Shown: piece by piece, positions 20,953 to 32,809 of the stretch | Layout: the number at the start of each line of letters is the position of its first letter | Position numbering within the stretch: position 1 is the first letter of the stretch | Assembly: GCA_010094025.1 (NCBI GenBank) | Contig: ML991888.1 | Location: 1-46,135, forward strand | Source: Viridothelium virens | Taxonomy: Eukaryota; Ascomycota; Dothideomycetes; Trypetheliales; Trypetheliaceae | Direction: 5' to 3' | Length of the DNA stretch: 46,135 nucleotides | The notes under the pieces: generated by a model | Told to the model about the DNA's origin: nothing | Databases searched by the model: none | The model's input: the letters and a program-made list of their open reading frames with translations, nothing else | Position numbers and translations under genes: made by a program

Positions 20953-23735
20953 TCATCTGCTTCTATCGTACTCGCCTCGCTCAAGATCGGGCTCTTCGTC
21001 AGTGCTCTGCATGGGTAGTGCCGCGCTTGGAGAGTCGTTCCTTGTATGAGCCGCCCGCTCCTGAGCATCCTGGACATCCTCATCCACGACATGATCATCA
21101 TGGTATTGGTCATGTGATTGATGAGATTGTGACGAGGATGTGCGTTGGAGAGATCTGACGACGTCTCCCTTACATATAGGACAAGTGCGCCGTCGAGTTG
21201 TCAGCCATGGTGTTCTACAAATTTCGTTAGCCTGGTCACTACAAAATTACTGCAGAAAGCCTGTAAAAGGATGGGAGAGACTCACATGCAGCCTTCGTGG
21301 AACTCGTGCCCGCAAGGCAGGCTCATGACTCGTGACACGCCGTCAACGTATTCCTCTAAGCATACTACGCATTCCCTTTGCTTGCCTCCATATTTTCTCC
21401 TCCATTCAGCCAGACCGGCATCTCGCTTTTCTTGCTGTGCATAACTACCTTCTCCTGGCTCCTCCTGATCGCCATGACTCTCCTCAGCTGCTATGGCCCT
21501 TGCCAATGTCGGTGGCGGAATCGAGCTCGCCGTCCTCGCCCTAGGTCTCGATCTTGAACTCCTGTCATTCCCATTCTGCAATAGTGGCGTGGTTGAAGTT
21601 GCAGTAACGGGGGTCGCGATAGGGCTGCCACTGGAGGTGGTGGAACTTGGCAGTGTCTGATAAGTCCGCACAGGCAGCCTCTCTACTACCGACTTCGGTG
21701 CTCGCCATCTTCGTCGACGTATGCGGCTGCGAAGAAGTAAGAGCGCGTATACTACCGTGAGCGTAACAAGAGGAGACACAACGAGGACCAGAAGGGTATC
21801 GAAAAACGGGGAGGAAGACATAGACGTTGGCGTAAGTGTGACCCATAGACCTTCATGAGACTCCACTCCAATCGTCTTAGGTTGAGCGGAGTTCAAAACA
21901 TTGGATGATGCCGGGTGCGGTCGCGTAGATTTCGTGTTCTGAGAATTTAATGAATCGTAATGGTCAATAGTGTCCTCAACATCATGACTCCAAGCATGCC
22001 GCCAGCCTCTACTCGTTCCTTCACTGAATTTGCCCTGCCTTGCTTCTTCGTTGGAGAACGGAAGAACGTGCGATGACTTTCTGGATGTAGCAGGATCACC
22101 AGACTGATCGTCTTGCGGTCCATACTCACCACTGCCGGGGGTGATACTGCCCCCCTTTAACTGGTGAGACACAGTGCTGCTAGTACTGGAAACATGAGTG
22201 CCAGCCGGTCGACCCTTAGAGCTGCCGGTCGATGTGGGGAAGCCTTCCGTTTCGATGTTTGCGCCTACCAGGTCTGGGTCACGCCAATCATGGACACCGA
22301 TCACGAAGCTATCGCCAGTCGAAGTCCTTTCCTGACCTGATGTAGACGTAGTAAGTGGTACTTTGGCTTTGGCTGTGCTTGCAGTCGTGTATGTTGTTTT
22401 TGATGATGTAGTAGTCAGCGTGAGCTCGGCTTCTTTCCATTCTTCAAGAACCCAATCAACCTGTCCGCTACTCGGAGGTCGTCTCGAATCTCGCCGTTGA
22501 GATTTACCTGTCCCAGATACTAGTCCCAACGCAGATACCAGGGAGCGGATGAATCCGGCCTCCTTCTCCTCAGTTCGTGCAGACTTGACACGTTCAGAGT
22601 TGGCGGGCTTAGATGACCCTCGGATCACCGTAGACTTGGGTGCCAACGCAGTCGATGCAGACTTCGTGGTGAAAACCGGTCCTGCTTTGTCCGCTTGACC
22701 CTCACCACCGGCACTGTCCTTTTTATCACCAGCGAACTTCTTGTTGGGCCCTGTCTTCCCAGGCAAAGTAGCGTCATCTCCAATGGGTACGCCATCGATA
22801 TTACCTCCTGAGGGTATCAGTCCCGCCAGCAGATGAGCCGTCATGCGAGATGTGAAGAGAGCCGGAATGGTAATGTTAGATGTGTCACCCCGTGCGTACA
22901 TTGTGACAAGAGGACCCCCACGAACGTCATCTCCAACAATCAAAGCGGTGCCACCTCGTCGTTGCACCCATTTGACTTTTTCGAGGAATCCGCAGCCACC
23001 TCTGCTAAGCAACACTACGTTGCCATCTATTTCTGCGCCTTCCTGCAATGACTGAATATCAGCATGAGCGCCTGGCTTCACATCCACTCTCCTATTCGGA
23101 GCATTCGGTTTTGTAATCGCAGTGTCTGACAAAGGTCGGTGAAGATAATCATCTGTTCCGTCATCTTCGGCATTTGTGAGTGACGTATCCTCTCCCGTAT
23201 CGCCATCCTCCATGGACACATCTTCAGCTCTTTTACTCCGACGTTGAGCCTCCACAGGAGAAGCATTGTCACCAGTCTCGACCTTGCCAATCGTCTTCCT
23301 CCACGAAAATCGGCCTGATGTCTGTGAGTTGTGGCTGCTCTTCTGATCTGTTCCTGTCCATCCCGGCACATCACTGCACCCCAGCTCTCCTTCTGCTCCT
23401 GTGATGATGCCTCCGCGGCTGAGGCTGTCGTCGGAGAAGCCACTGCCAATCCAGAGTTGACCGCTCAATCCTACAGATGGTAGGCTCGGGCCGAATGCTG
23501 CAGGTCGGGCAAGGAAAAAGGTCGAGTTATCATCGGTCAGACTTATGATGGCAGAAGGCGGAAACAAGGAGGAAGGAGTATGGAACGAGAAGAAGGAATG
23601 AATCGCGGAATCTCTTTTGGCGGCGGTCGGCCCTTCAGGTTCTGAAGCACGAAATGCGGTATAAAGGAGGATCGTAATCGCTAAAATGCAGGATGAGAGG
23701 GAGAGGACGAGACGTAAAGGGCGCATAAACGGCAT
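20953..23735 (-). CDS. PA-domain, transmembrane RING-H2 ubiquitin ligase
   Basis: Two exons: complement(20953..21214, 21286..23735), 903 aa. The start is the ATG of MPFMRPLRLVLSL; the preceding open codons have no ATG. Residues about 10-29 form a signal anchor. A protease-associated domain lies near 225-310 (VVLLSRGGCGFLEKVKWVQ...TIPALFTSRM). A long Ser/Thr-rich linker and a second membrane helix (about 642-668, FFDTLLVLVVSPLVTLTVVY) followed by RIRRRRWR come next. The RING-H2 is CVVCLEEY...PCGHEFHEGC before the intron and ITPWLTTRRRTCPICKGDV after it. The topology matches endomembrane E3 ligases of the RNF13-like PA-TM-RING type. It likely ubiquitinates membrane proteins at the endosome or vacuole. 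The acidic, His-rich tail is odd but intact. Confidence 0.9.
21215..21285 (-). other. Intron inside the RING-H2 domain
   Basis: A 71-nt intron, GTGAGT...TTGTAG, lying between the third and fourth zinc-ligand pairs. Phase 2 splicing regenerates HEGCI-TPWLTTRRRTCPIC. Confidence 0.88.
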
Positions 23736-23832
23736 CTTCGCGATCCGCAAAGCTCGAAGCCTTTTAACCAATTATTACCAAATATAGCGGCGCAACGGAA
23801 TGCAAATCCAGTGATAGGGGATATCGAAGAGG

Positions 23833-24387
23833 CTAGGGCATGGTGAAGGTAAATCTGCCTGATTTCGAGGCGTGGCGGATCTGGGGTATAGAAAAACGCA
23901 CAGCGTTGCGGGGCACGGCGTAGAGATTCAAGTGGCGAAGCGGCGAGAATATCTTTCTTTTCGTTTCAAGAGCGTGACCTCGAGGAGTCCCTTCGAGCAA
24001 TGATGTAGAAGTTCTGACATCACGGGGTGAAGTATCATCCACACGAAGTCGTAGTGGCAGTGATGATATAGATGACCTTGGAGCCTCATGTGCGGGCATG
24101 CCACCCTGCGTCCGAGGCACGTGATAGATACTTTGTGACCAAGATCCCCGTCCTTTTTCATCTCGAAGGCAGCGACATACACTTATCACTTGCAAACATT
24201 TACGCGAATCAATATGAACTAGGTAATCTGTTGACACCACAAGTAACACGAATTTGGTACGAAGCAATAGTGATGTCTCGTCAACCAGGCTGATATCGGT
24301 GGCGATTACATCGAATGGCGCGTGTTGCCGCCCAGAAACACGCACAATCCTGACCAGACGGGGTCGTTGAGAGACAAGACTATACAT
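23833..24387 (-). CDS. Uncertain 184-codon open frame upstream of the RING gene
   Basis: It opens with ATG (MYSLVSQRPRLVRIVRVSG) and closes at 23833, 98 bases before the RING ATG on the same strand. It is rich in Arg and Ser with no domain seen. It could be a hypothetical gene, part of a long RING leader, or chance. Confidence 0.2.
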   Translation of the reverse strand: MYSLVSQRPRLVRIVRVSGRQHAPFDVIATDISLVDETSLLLRTKFVLLVVSTDYLVHIDSRKCLQVISVCRCLRDEKGRGSWSQSIYHVPRTQGGMPAHEAPRSSISSLPLRLRVDDTSPRDVRTSTSLLEGTPRGHALETKRKIFSPLRHLNLYAVPRNAVRFSIPQIRHASKSGRFTFTMP

Positions 24388-24935
24388 GGCGGACCGTATA
24401 TCTCCTCAAAACCCAAGTTCTAGTATTCATGTTGTTTTTCTACCTAGCATTAAATATGCGGCACAAAAAACCACTGCACATCATCGATTGCGACAGCAAA
24501 GACCCCGGACGACGTCATTGTGGGGGTGGTAGCATCAGCACTGACGGCAGCCACATGAGACGAAAAGCAATCAGCCACAACTTCTGCTCAGCAATCAGCA
24601 TGCAGTTTCGCAGCATGAACGGCAGATCGACGCTAGGAAGTTTTCCGACAGGAAGGAACGGCAGGCTCGCTTGCTGTCGATCTCGATATGTCTTGCCCAT
24701 CTCTCCAGACACGCGTTCTGGATGGCAGCTTCGAGCTCCACCGCTGCCGTCATGATGCAAAAAAAAACCTAGCCTCTTACCCATTCCAAACCACCACTTT
24801 CTCCATCGCAAGGTGCCCCTTCCAATCAGTTTGCCATCCTGGAAGTTGGCATTCCCATCCGCCTCTTCCCATAATCTTCCTCGTCCCAAAAGCCTACTTT
24901 TGACTTGCAACCCATTTGACTTCTTTGCTTTACTA

Positions 24936-24963
24936 CCTGTGTCCTGTGTCCTGTGTCCTGTGT
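24936..24963 (+). repeat. Heptanucleotide tandem repeat in aquaporin leader
   Basis: Four exact tandem copies of CCTGTGT, 105 bases before the aquaporin ATG, inside a pyrimidine-rich probable 5' UTR. Confidence 0.9.
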
Positions 24964-25067
24964 TTTCCATTCTTCTTTTTCTACAATCCCTTGTTTTCTT
25001 AAGACTACCAATTACCTACCTAACTCTGCAATCTCGGCTGGGCCACAGTACCATCAACATCTCCAAG

Positions 25068-26250
25068 ATGAACGTTGACAAGCCTACCTCTGGCATCACC
25101 CTACCCTTCACCAAGCCGAGGGCTCAAGAGCCTAGTGCCGACCGCCGGTTGAGAGGCTTCAACTGGTTGCCCAATGCCGTGCGAAACCACTTCATTGCCA
25201 TGGCTGGCGAATTTGTCGGCACATTCCTTTTCCTATTTTTCGCCTTCGCCGGCACTCAAGTTGCCAATGCTGCGGTTGCTGGGGCAAGCACTGCAGGAGG
25301 GGGCCTTACCCAAGCACCAAATGCATCGGCCTTGCTTTACATCGCCCTTTCTTTCGGGATGAGCTTGGCTGTGTGTGCCTGGGTATTTTTCAGGATTAGC
25401 GGTGGATTGTTCAACCCTGCCGTATGTCTCGAACCTACTAGCCCTCGCATCAATCCAACCCCTCCTGCCTCAGCCAAAATGCTAACAACTTTGCTCCACA
25501 GGTCACATTGGGTATGGCTCTGATTGGAGCTGTCACCTGGGTTCGAGCCGGACTCGTTTTCATCTCCCAGCTGCTTGGTGCCATGTGTGCTGCCGCGGTC
25601 GTGTCAGCTCTCTTCCCTGGGCCAATGAATGTCAAGACTACCCTCGGCGGCGGGACATCCATTGCAAGGGGCCTCTTCATTGAGATGTTTTTGACCTTCT
25701 TGCTTGTCTTTACAATCTTCATGCTTGCAGCAGAAAAGCACAAAGGAACCTTCATCGCCCCAATAGGCATTGGACTTGCACTGTTCGTTGCTGAACTCGC
25801 TGGTACGTTATGCCCATTCGAACATCTGACAACCGATATCAACCTTGATCCTTGATCATGTCTTTTGTTCAACACTAGGCTAATGCATGTGTCCTCATTA
25901 TAGGTGTGTTTTTCACTGGAGGCTCCCTCAACCCTGCTCGTTCCTTCGGGCCTTGTGTCGCCCTCCGCTCCTTCGAAGGCTACCACTGGATATACTGGAT
26001 TGGCCCGTTGTTCGGTTCCCTTCTTGCAGTTGCCTTCTACAAGTTCGTCAAAGTCCTCGAGTACGAAACTGCAAATCCCGGACAGGATATGAATGCTGCC
26101 GAAGCCGAAGCATTCAGTGACGACAAGCCGGGTGATGAAGAGGCGGGCTATGGAGGACGATCGCCCACGACTCCAGGTGCGCCAGGAAGTGCAGCAATAG
26201 CATCGAATATCAATTTATCCACACCTGAGCGAGAAGCTTTGCAGGGCTAA
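25068..26250 (+). CDS. Aquaporin (orthodox MIP channel)
   Basis: Three exons: 25068..25421, 25502..25802, 25904..26250, giving 333 aa with matching phases. The first NPA box is at 116-118 (SGGLFNPA, exon 1 ends exactly after it; VTLG opens exon 2). The second is TGGSLNPARSFGP (NPA 228-230, Arg231). Six membrane helices are visible, starting with MAGEFVGTFLFLFFAFAGTQ. The Ser after NPAR and the short loop D favour a water-selective orthodox channel; glycerol facilitators usually have Asp there. The N-terminus (about 45 aa) and the acidic C-terminus are cytosolic. It sits in the plasma or internal membrane. After the stop, a CT-rich stretch ending TTCTAG could support an alternative last exon. 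Confidence 0.92.
25422..25501 (+). other. Aquaporin intron 1
   Basis: An 80-nt intron, GTATGT...CCACAG, with a GCTAAC branch site, placed between the first NPA box and its following valine. Confidence 0.88.
25803..25903 (+). other. Aquaporin intron 2
   Basis: A 101-nt intron, GTACGT...TTATAG, phase 1. Splicing yields VAELAGVFFTGGSLNPAR. Confidence 0.88.
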
Positions 26251-29200
26251 CCTGCTTCTTTCTCTTCTTCTAGGACCTACTGCGGAACGCAACATCACAG
26301 GTACCCAACGTGGGCCGAGAGGCGGCGCAGGGAGGAATGGAAGGGTAAAAGATCGTGCGTACGACGGAGTCTCTGACGAGAACACCAATGGTAATGTTGC
26401 CCAGCCGATGACCCAGCACCCACCCGTCCACACTCCCAAGAGTGGTACGAGACACGTGGGTAGGGCGCCTCACAGTGTGGGATCGGGAGGATACTCGCAT
26501 TCTGGATTCAGGCCATCACCAGACTCTCCCTAGGGGCTTGCAGCGGAATTTGTGGGCAGTTTGTGAGCATTTCAAGCCAGCCTCCCTGATTGTCTTGATC
26601 GTCACCTCCAACATTGAATGCACCCGAAACGTTGATACCTTAGCGTTCTGCATTGCTTATAACTCCAGGCCTTAGCCGGTATCCCACCACGTGGACGTCA
26701 TCTAATAAGGCGGGCAGCAACAATACCGCAGGACGACGAGACGGACTTTCGTTATGTCGAGCGCTTGCAAGGTATTCTCTGTACCTTATGGCATACTTGT
26801 TTCCCAGATGAGTGAGCGGGCTTCGCGAGATATCCTAGCTGCTGCGATGAATGCTTTGGTAACGCTGAGAAATGATGGAGATCATGTATGAGTAACACAA
26901 TTCCCTAGAGCAGGAATACAGGGCGGCTGGACTGCCGTGATGCCTAATTTTGAAGGCCAAAAAAGAAAAATCAAGTCCTTTGTGAGCCCCATAATACTTA
27001 TCGTGAGCCAAACTCACTGCAGTACGCTCGTTCGTCACCCGAGATAATCCACGTTCAAAATTGTGATGAAGACATTCCTATTTCGTGGTAAAGTTCAAGA
27101 CGGATCAAGGAAACCCAAGCAGTCATGGTTTTCGCTCGATAGTTCATGAGATAGCTTATTCAGCCTTCTATCCTGCAGTGAAAACGATTTGGAATCCGAC
27201 TCTTGCGCACTTCCACGGTGCCGACGTGGTGGGACTTATGGGTGCAGCAGATTAGAAATATGTGTCGGCAGATGATTTGCTTCTCTTCTAGGGTACCCGG
27301 GCACTGGGACCTAAACGCAATACGAGAATTCTAATTTCCAAGGGCCAGTGCGCTGATAAGAAGAAGGCAAAGCAATCTGCCCTGTGGCTTATTCCTCCTT
27401 GAGCCTGGTTCACGAGCAGATTACGGTTCCGGGCCTTCCCGAGTCGTTGCAGTGCTGAATCTACAAGAGAATAACGGTAATATGTAGCAAACTTATCAGC
27501 TGAAAAATGTCAGAAATGATCTGGCACTGAACGATGCCACCAGGTCTATTCCAAGAGATTTTTGTTTTGCTGCAGTATAGTTTGTTTTTCTGGAGGCGAC
27601 GGAATCTGTTGACGCCTATTTTTATGCATCTCCTGCCTAAGAAGGCTTCGTATCTTCTTCGCGCTTACTTGTAAAAATTCTATCGGAGCATTCGGCCAGC
27701 CGGAGAATTTAGGGGTGAATTTTAAGTTTACTCATACAGCGTTCGGGTGTAGACGTGCATGAACTGAAACACTGTATATGGCAGTCTACTGCTTGGGTGC
27801 AGTCGGGTGTGCGGAGTGGCTTCTCTCTCTCCATGGGAAGGTTTCAGAAGCCATGTGCGCAATAAAGCGGATTGAGGCTTGGCCAGCCTATCATATCACC
27901 AAGAGCGCATTCGTAGAGGACATCTCATTCTCATCTGCCGCCATGTCGTATGGCGACGGAGATATCCAGTTTGGGTATGCAGACGCGAAGCCTTTTGCAT
28001 CAATCCAGCAACTCTCAAACAGACGGACTATGATGACGGGCAGATGCAAGCGTAGAGTTGTAGCAAGCCGTACAGGGCGTTCACCAAGATCGTAGAAAAA
28101 CGAATCATGATTTGGCGAAAGTTCTAGCTGCCGTCGGTGGGTAGTAGACGGTACTATTGGTACACTCCGTAGATGCGGGAGATTGCCAGGATTTGTTGGG
28201 CCTGGCTGCCTCGGTGCCTGGGCTAGAGTGGCTAAAAGCTTGTTCGACTTCGCAGTGCCATCCCGGGCAACGTTCAATGCCAAGAGCCGTTTCTGTCAAT
28301 ATCGGCTCGGTGAAACGGTTGATTGCAGAAAATGACGAACGGCACCTCAAGATACACATTCACCTTTTCGATGTGACCCGCAAGTATCGCATGTCTGCAA
28401 ATCTGAAGCTGCGAAACGTAAACAGAGATCCGCCGGGAAGTCGATGGTCTAGAAGGTGAAAGTGGGTACCTTCCTCTTATTGGAGATAGCTCCACGTGAA
28501 TCAGGGACTCGCTCCTTCGGGGTTGCAGGGATCTCCGAGATCAGATCGCTCGGAACCGAGACCGCGGTCACTGTTGTAAAGAAGAAAGGCACCAAAGGCA
28601 CCAAAGGTGCAAAGGTGCCCAGAAGCCTAAAGGCTTGTATCCAATCACTGCGAAAGTCGGCTTCCTGCCTTGTATTCTAATGACGGCTAAAATGTTGGTG
28701 CATTTGGCGGATGGATTGCCCAAGGCGGGTACGTACTGTGGATCATGCAGGCAGTCCGGGAGGATGTGCAGGCACCCTTGAAAGGGGGAAATCTGCTGCC
28801 AGGCACATCGTCAAGCTGCAACAAATCCTGGTAGGGTTTTGTCGAGAGAAGCAAATCCACTTGTCCACTCTTCAATGATGACTCGACCATCCCATGCACC
28901 CCATGGATAGACAAGGTGGAGAAGGTCGGACTCGCCGTCTCTGTTGAAGGCCGCGGTCCTGGATTGGATCAATAGATCGTCATGATCCTCCTACAACACA
29001 GACCCCGACCTTCAGCACCCCAGGTTCTCATTGATCTGCGACAGCATCCTTTCGCTTGCCCCTGGCAGATCTTGTGCATTGTCGTGCAGGGGACGTTCGA
29101 CCTCAATGGTTACGCAGTGGTCATGTAAGCGCTTGGGATACGATCTGTCAAAGGTCGCCCGAGCCCTCTCATGAAAATTTAATGAGCTCACCGAGCTGAA

Positions 29201-30598
29201 CAATTTCCCCGCACCTTTCCGTGGGCTGACCTTGTAAAAAGCAACAACTCCTTACTCTCCATTAACCGTTTTGGTCTTAGAAGCGAGTCTGCAAAGGGGC
29301 TACACGCTCGCAGAGACATCAGTCACGGCATCTCATGCACAAGCAAGCCAGACTTCTATCCGTAGATTCAGACTTGGATGTCTATGGACAAACAAGCCGA
29401 GCTTCGTTGGAAATTCCACAATCGATTGTTGGGTTTAATGCAGAGCCGCGCATGTGCCCAACCTCCTTTGACGCGCTTGCTTGGTCTTAGACTTTTCGAA
29501 TCGTTGATTCGAAGCCGGGACCGAGAAGCTCCCGCTACTAACGCCGAACGTCGCAAGATCATGGGCTGCCACATGGCCAGCACTCAAGGGGGCTGAGAGA
29601 TGGCTCTCCCATTGGCAATCCGAGATTTCGACATCACTGAGGATCTTACATGGAGCAGACGAGACTTGCGCCCTTCCGCGCCTGGCCTTTTGAAGCTAGA
29701 TTAGAGACTCTTCACCGGATAACTGCGTTCCATGTGGCTTCTCACCAACACCACCGTCAACACCTCCTGCCCGCCCTGCCCGCGAGGCTTGGCTGACTGG
29801 GACTAGTGACCTCAAATGCGAATTGACGGCCTGACTTGGCTTGTCTCCCAGAACGGACAGTCAGAAAGCACTCAATACGACCCCAGCTTCAACTAGTCAG
29901 CCTGAGGGTTGTCGATTATTCCCGCGCACGAGTCGACGCTGGTCTCTATTCATGGCTTGGACCCGCTGACGCCCAGGCACCACGAAGATGGTTGTCACGC
30001 TGCTGCATGCCTTCACGGCGAACTCGTCAATGCGGCATGCAGCTGTCCTATTCCTTCTAGTCGCTCCGACATGCCTGACGGAATGAGGAGCAGGCGTCCC
30101 CAGTCTTCCGCTGTGCCGCTACCCTGTACCTAGGGCATCTCAGGTATTACTGTGGCTTACTGCAGAACCTTGATCATTTTTCATGAGATTTTCCACTCTT
30201 TTCTATCATAATCATCCTGGTCTCTCTCTGCTTCAGAATCTGCAGCCTCCCGATCAAGGGTCGTTGACTGCATAATTCACGTGGGTTATATTATATGAAT
30301 ATCACGCTTCATTCCCTTGTCCACTCCATACCAATCCTAGCCTCGTCCCACGTGAAGGCAATAGATTAAGATTTCCTATACTTGCAGGCTACCCTTTCAA
30401 CAAGATCACTTCTTGATATCATGAATCTACGTTTTAGGTGAAGGCAAAGACGACTCCTATTATTTACATTCTCATCCCGTTTTTCTGGAACTCTCGGATC
30501 TCGACCTTCGTCGTCCAGTGTAATCATCACTTTTTATACATCGCCTTGGCGGCAACCTTCGTAATCCAAGACGGGCGACTTTGGATACGCTGCCGACC
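26251..30598. other. Long gene-poor interval
   Basis: About 4.3 kb with only short overlapping frames (largest 130 codons, minus, 27891-28283). None has a recognised motif or good exon partners. It includes a short direct repeat of GGCACCAAA near 28590, an 8-bp palindrome TTCGAATC-GTT-GATTCGAA near 29495, and the GPCR promoter at the right end. Base composition is near the genome-like average, so this is not obviously a mutated transposon. Confidence 0.4.
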
Positions 30599-32038
30599 AT
30601 GTTCCAGTCCCCCTCATCAGTGGTTCTTTCCACTCAGTCCATCACGCCACTGCCATCAGATCTTCGAAGTGGACTTATCGTCGCATCTGTCTTCGGATTC
30701 ATATCCTCTTTCACATCACTAGGCTTATTTTTACTTCTCGCATACCGGTTCATTCGATGGCGGCAGAAACACCAGCGATTCCCAAACCAGTTTCTCTTTC
30801 TTATACTCAACTTAGCTTTTGCCGACATACAGCAATCCCTTGCGTTCTTATTGAATGTTCAATGGCTTGGAAGCAATGGCATATTCATCGGCAACAACAC
30901 TTGTTTCGCCCAGGGCTGGTTCGTGAGCACTGGAGATTTGGCTAGCGGGGTGTGGTGTCTGGCCATTGGCGTGCATACCTTTGCGGATCTGATTCTCAAT
31001 TTCCGGCTGAGTGCAGGCAAATTCGTGGCAGCTGTGGCCTCTTTATGGACATTCATCTATGCCTGTGCTGTCATAGGGATTGCCATGCATCCGAAAGACT
31101 ATTATGTGCGGGCAGGTGCCTGGGTAAGTCACAACTAAGGTTCTGAGAAATTTCGAGACTGACGAAGGGCATAGTGCTGGGTCAATCAACAATATGATCA
31201 TGAACGTCTCTACCTACATTATCTCTGGATCTTCATCGCCGAATTCAGCGTGGTGATCATCTATGCTAGTAAGTTACATATTCATCTCCTCCACCCATTA
31301 TCAAATCACCTTTTGCTTGTTAGAAGAGCGCCAAATAACCGTTCTCCAGCTATGTTCGTGCTCCTCCACTATCGCATCCGCACCCACGCCATCTCCACCG
31401 CCGAGTCCTCTCACGCACGCCGCGCAGCCAAATACATGGTCATCTACCCAATCGTCTACGTCTTCTGCACGCTCCCCCTCGCCTCCATGCGTATGGCCTC
31501 GATGAGCCACGACCCGCTCACCTTCACCGCCTTGACCGCCGCCGGCGCCATCATCACCTCCAACGGTTGGCTCGACGTGCTCCTGTACACCCTCACGCGC
31601 CGCGTCCTGCTCCTCTCGAACGCAGACGCCGACTCCGCGCTCGACGAGAAGCGCGGCCTCGACACCTTCGCCTTCCGCCCGGACTACGGCTGGGGCACCA
31701 CCACCACCATCACCGCGCTGAAGATCAAGAAGGGCGGCAGTAGTTACCACCACACGCACCACCCGTCGAAGAGCTCGCGGAGTGGGTCCCGCGCGATGAC
31801 GAGACTGGGGAGCAGGCAGGGGAGCGAGGAGGAGTTGTGGCGGCATCATCACCATCAGCGGGGGGGTGCGGGGGTGGAGGGGCCGGGAGTCACGAAGGAG
31901 ACGGTGGTGCAGGTGAGGAGCGAGCCGATGGAGTTGACGGAGTTTGCGGGTATGGGGTATATGAAGGAGATTGAGCGGACTTCGAGCTTTGATTCGGCTC
32001 AGGAGGAGAAGCTACCGCCGTTGGCGCGGATTGAATGA
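30599..32038 (+). CDS. Seven-helix G-protein-coupled receptor (Git3/cAMP-receptor-like)
   Basis: Three exons: 30599..31123, 31175..31268, 31350..32038, giving 435 aa, phases 0 and 1 consistent. Seven hydrophobic helices can be placed: SGLIVASVFGFISSFTSLGL, FLFLILNLAFADIQQSLAFL, the helix with GDLASGVWCLAIGVHTF, FVAAVASLWTFIYACAVIGI, LWIFIAEFSVVIIYA, KYMVIYPIVYVFCTLPLA and LTAAGAIITSNGWLDVLLY. NLAFADIQQ and GDLASGVW recall fungal nutrient or cAMP-type receptors. A cysteine in NTCFAQGW could bridge to an extracellular loop. The cytosolic tail of about 140 residues is rich in His, Arg and Ser. It should couple to a heterotrimeric G protein at the plasma membrane; the ligand is unknown. Confidence 0.85.
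31124..31174 (+). other. GPCR intron 1
   Basis: A 51-nt intron, GTAAGT...GCATAG, with an ACTGAC branch motif. Confidence 0.85.
31269..31349 (+). other. GPCR intron 2
   Basis: An 81-nt intron, GTAAGT...CTCCAG. It joins VVIIYA to TMFVLLHYRIR. Confidence 0.82.
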
Positions 32039-32050
32039 ATGAATGAATGA
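32034..32050 (+). repeat. GAAT tetranucleotide run at the GPCR stop codon
   Basis: Four tandem TGAA/GAAT units overlap the stop codon. Slippage in this run would leave the stop in place in most registers. Confidence 0.85.
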
Positions 32051-32809
32051 AGTGTCGGTTGGTCCAAGAGACGGGATGTCTCGCTCTAAGAGGGAAATTC
32101 TTCCTCGCGGAGTTTCTGAATTGTCATACCCCATGAGCGGTCATTTGCAGCGAATTTACAATGTTTGTCAACACGATTTGTAGCATTATCTGTATCGCAT
32201 TCTTGTAAAAATTTGAACACTTACCTAACTGTAAAACTTCGCCCATCCTCCATATTGTGGGAAGCCGTAGTAATCAGTCGATCCAAGTAGATAGGTACAT
32301 AATGTTTATTGTCATTGTGTTCATAAGTGGAAATTTGCACCTTTTTCAGACTAGCGCAGTTTCTAGAATGCATGGAGTCTAGCGCGCTTACAAGTCTGTC
32401 GGACAGAGAACCGCGCACGTGATCAATGCCTTTCGATTACATCTCAGCCGCACGAATCTTCCGTTTCTTCCATAAATAACATGCTTGATGAGGATTCACT
32501 TTATTGACCCTAGTTGCCTGAATTTTTGTTCTTCCGCTGTTGGCGGCAAGTCTTTTCAACATTCACCATCCAGTCTCTTGCTGTTCTAGACTATCATGAT
32601 AGGTCAAGCTCAAAGCAATTCCGATCTGGGATCTAGGCCGGAAAATGTAGGTAGACATTCAAAGATGAGCTATCACGCTGTGTTCCAACTCATATGATTT
32701 CAATTCACTATCTAGCAAGGTCTTCTCCATTTCCCGTATTGTCCTCTATCTGCAGACCTCCATGTTCTTTCCTCTTACATACACATCTTGAGTTCGCCTA
32801 TCCACTTCA
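32051..32809. other. Intergenic sequence after the GPCR
   Basis: About 760 bases holding the GPCR 3' UTR and unassigned sequence. No gene or repeat is recognised. Confidence 0.4.

Larger units (their letters stand above)
23736..25067. promoter_or_regulatory. Divergent intergenic region (RING ligase / aquaporin)
   Basis: About 1.3 kb between two divergent genes. The aquaporin-proximal part is pyrimidine-rich leader with a heptamer repeat. A tiny upstream ORF (24752, MMQKKT-stop) is possible. A 184-codon minus-strand frame (23833-24387) is listed separately. Confidence 0.5.

Noticed and set aside
24813-25067. N-terminal extension of the aquaporin frame
   Set aside because: It opens at GTG and includes the pyrimidine-rich heptamer repeat; the ATG at 25068 starts a normal aquaporin.
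31301-31855. A 184-codon minus-strand frame rich in Gly/Val/Glu
   Set aside because: It lies antisense to the GC-rich third exon of the GPCR and reflects codon bias, not a gene.
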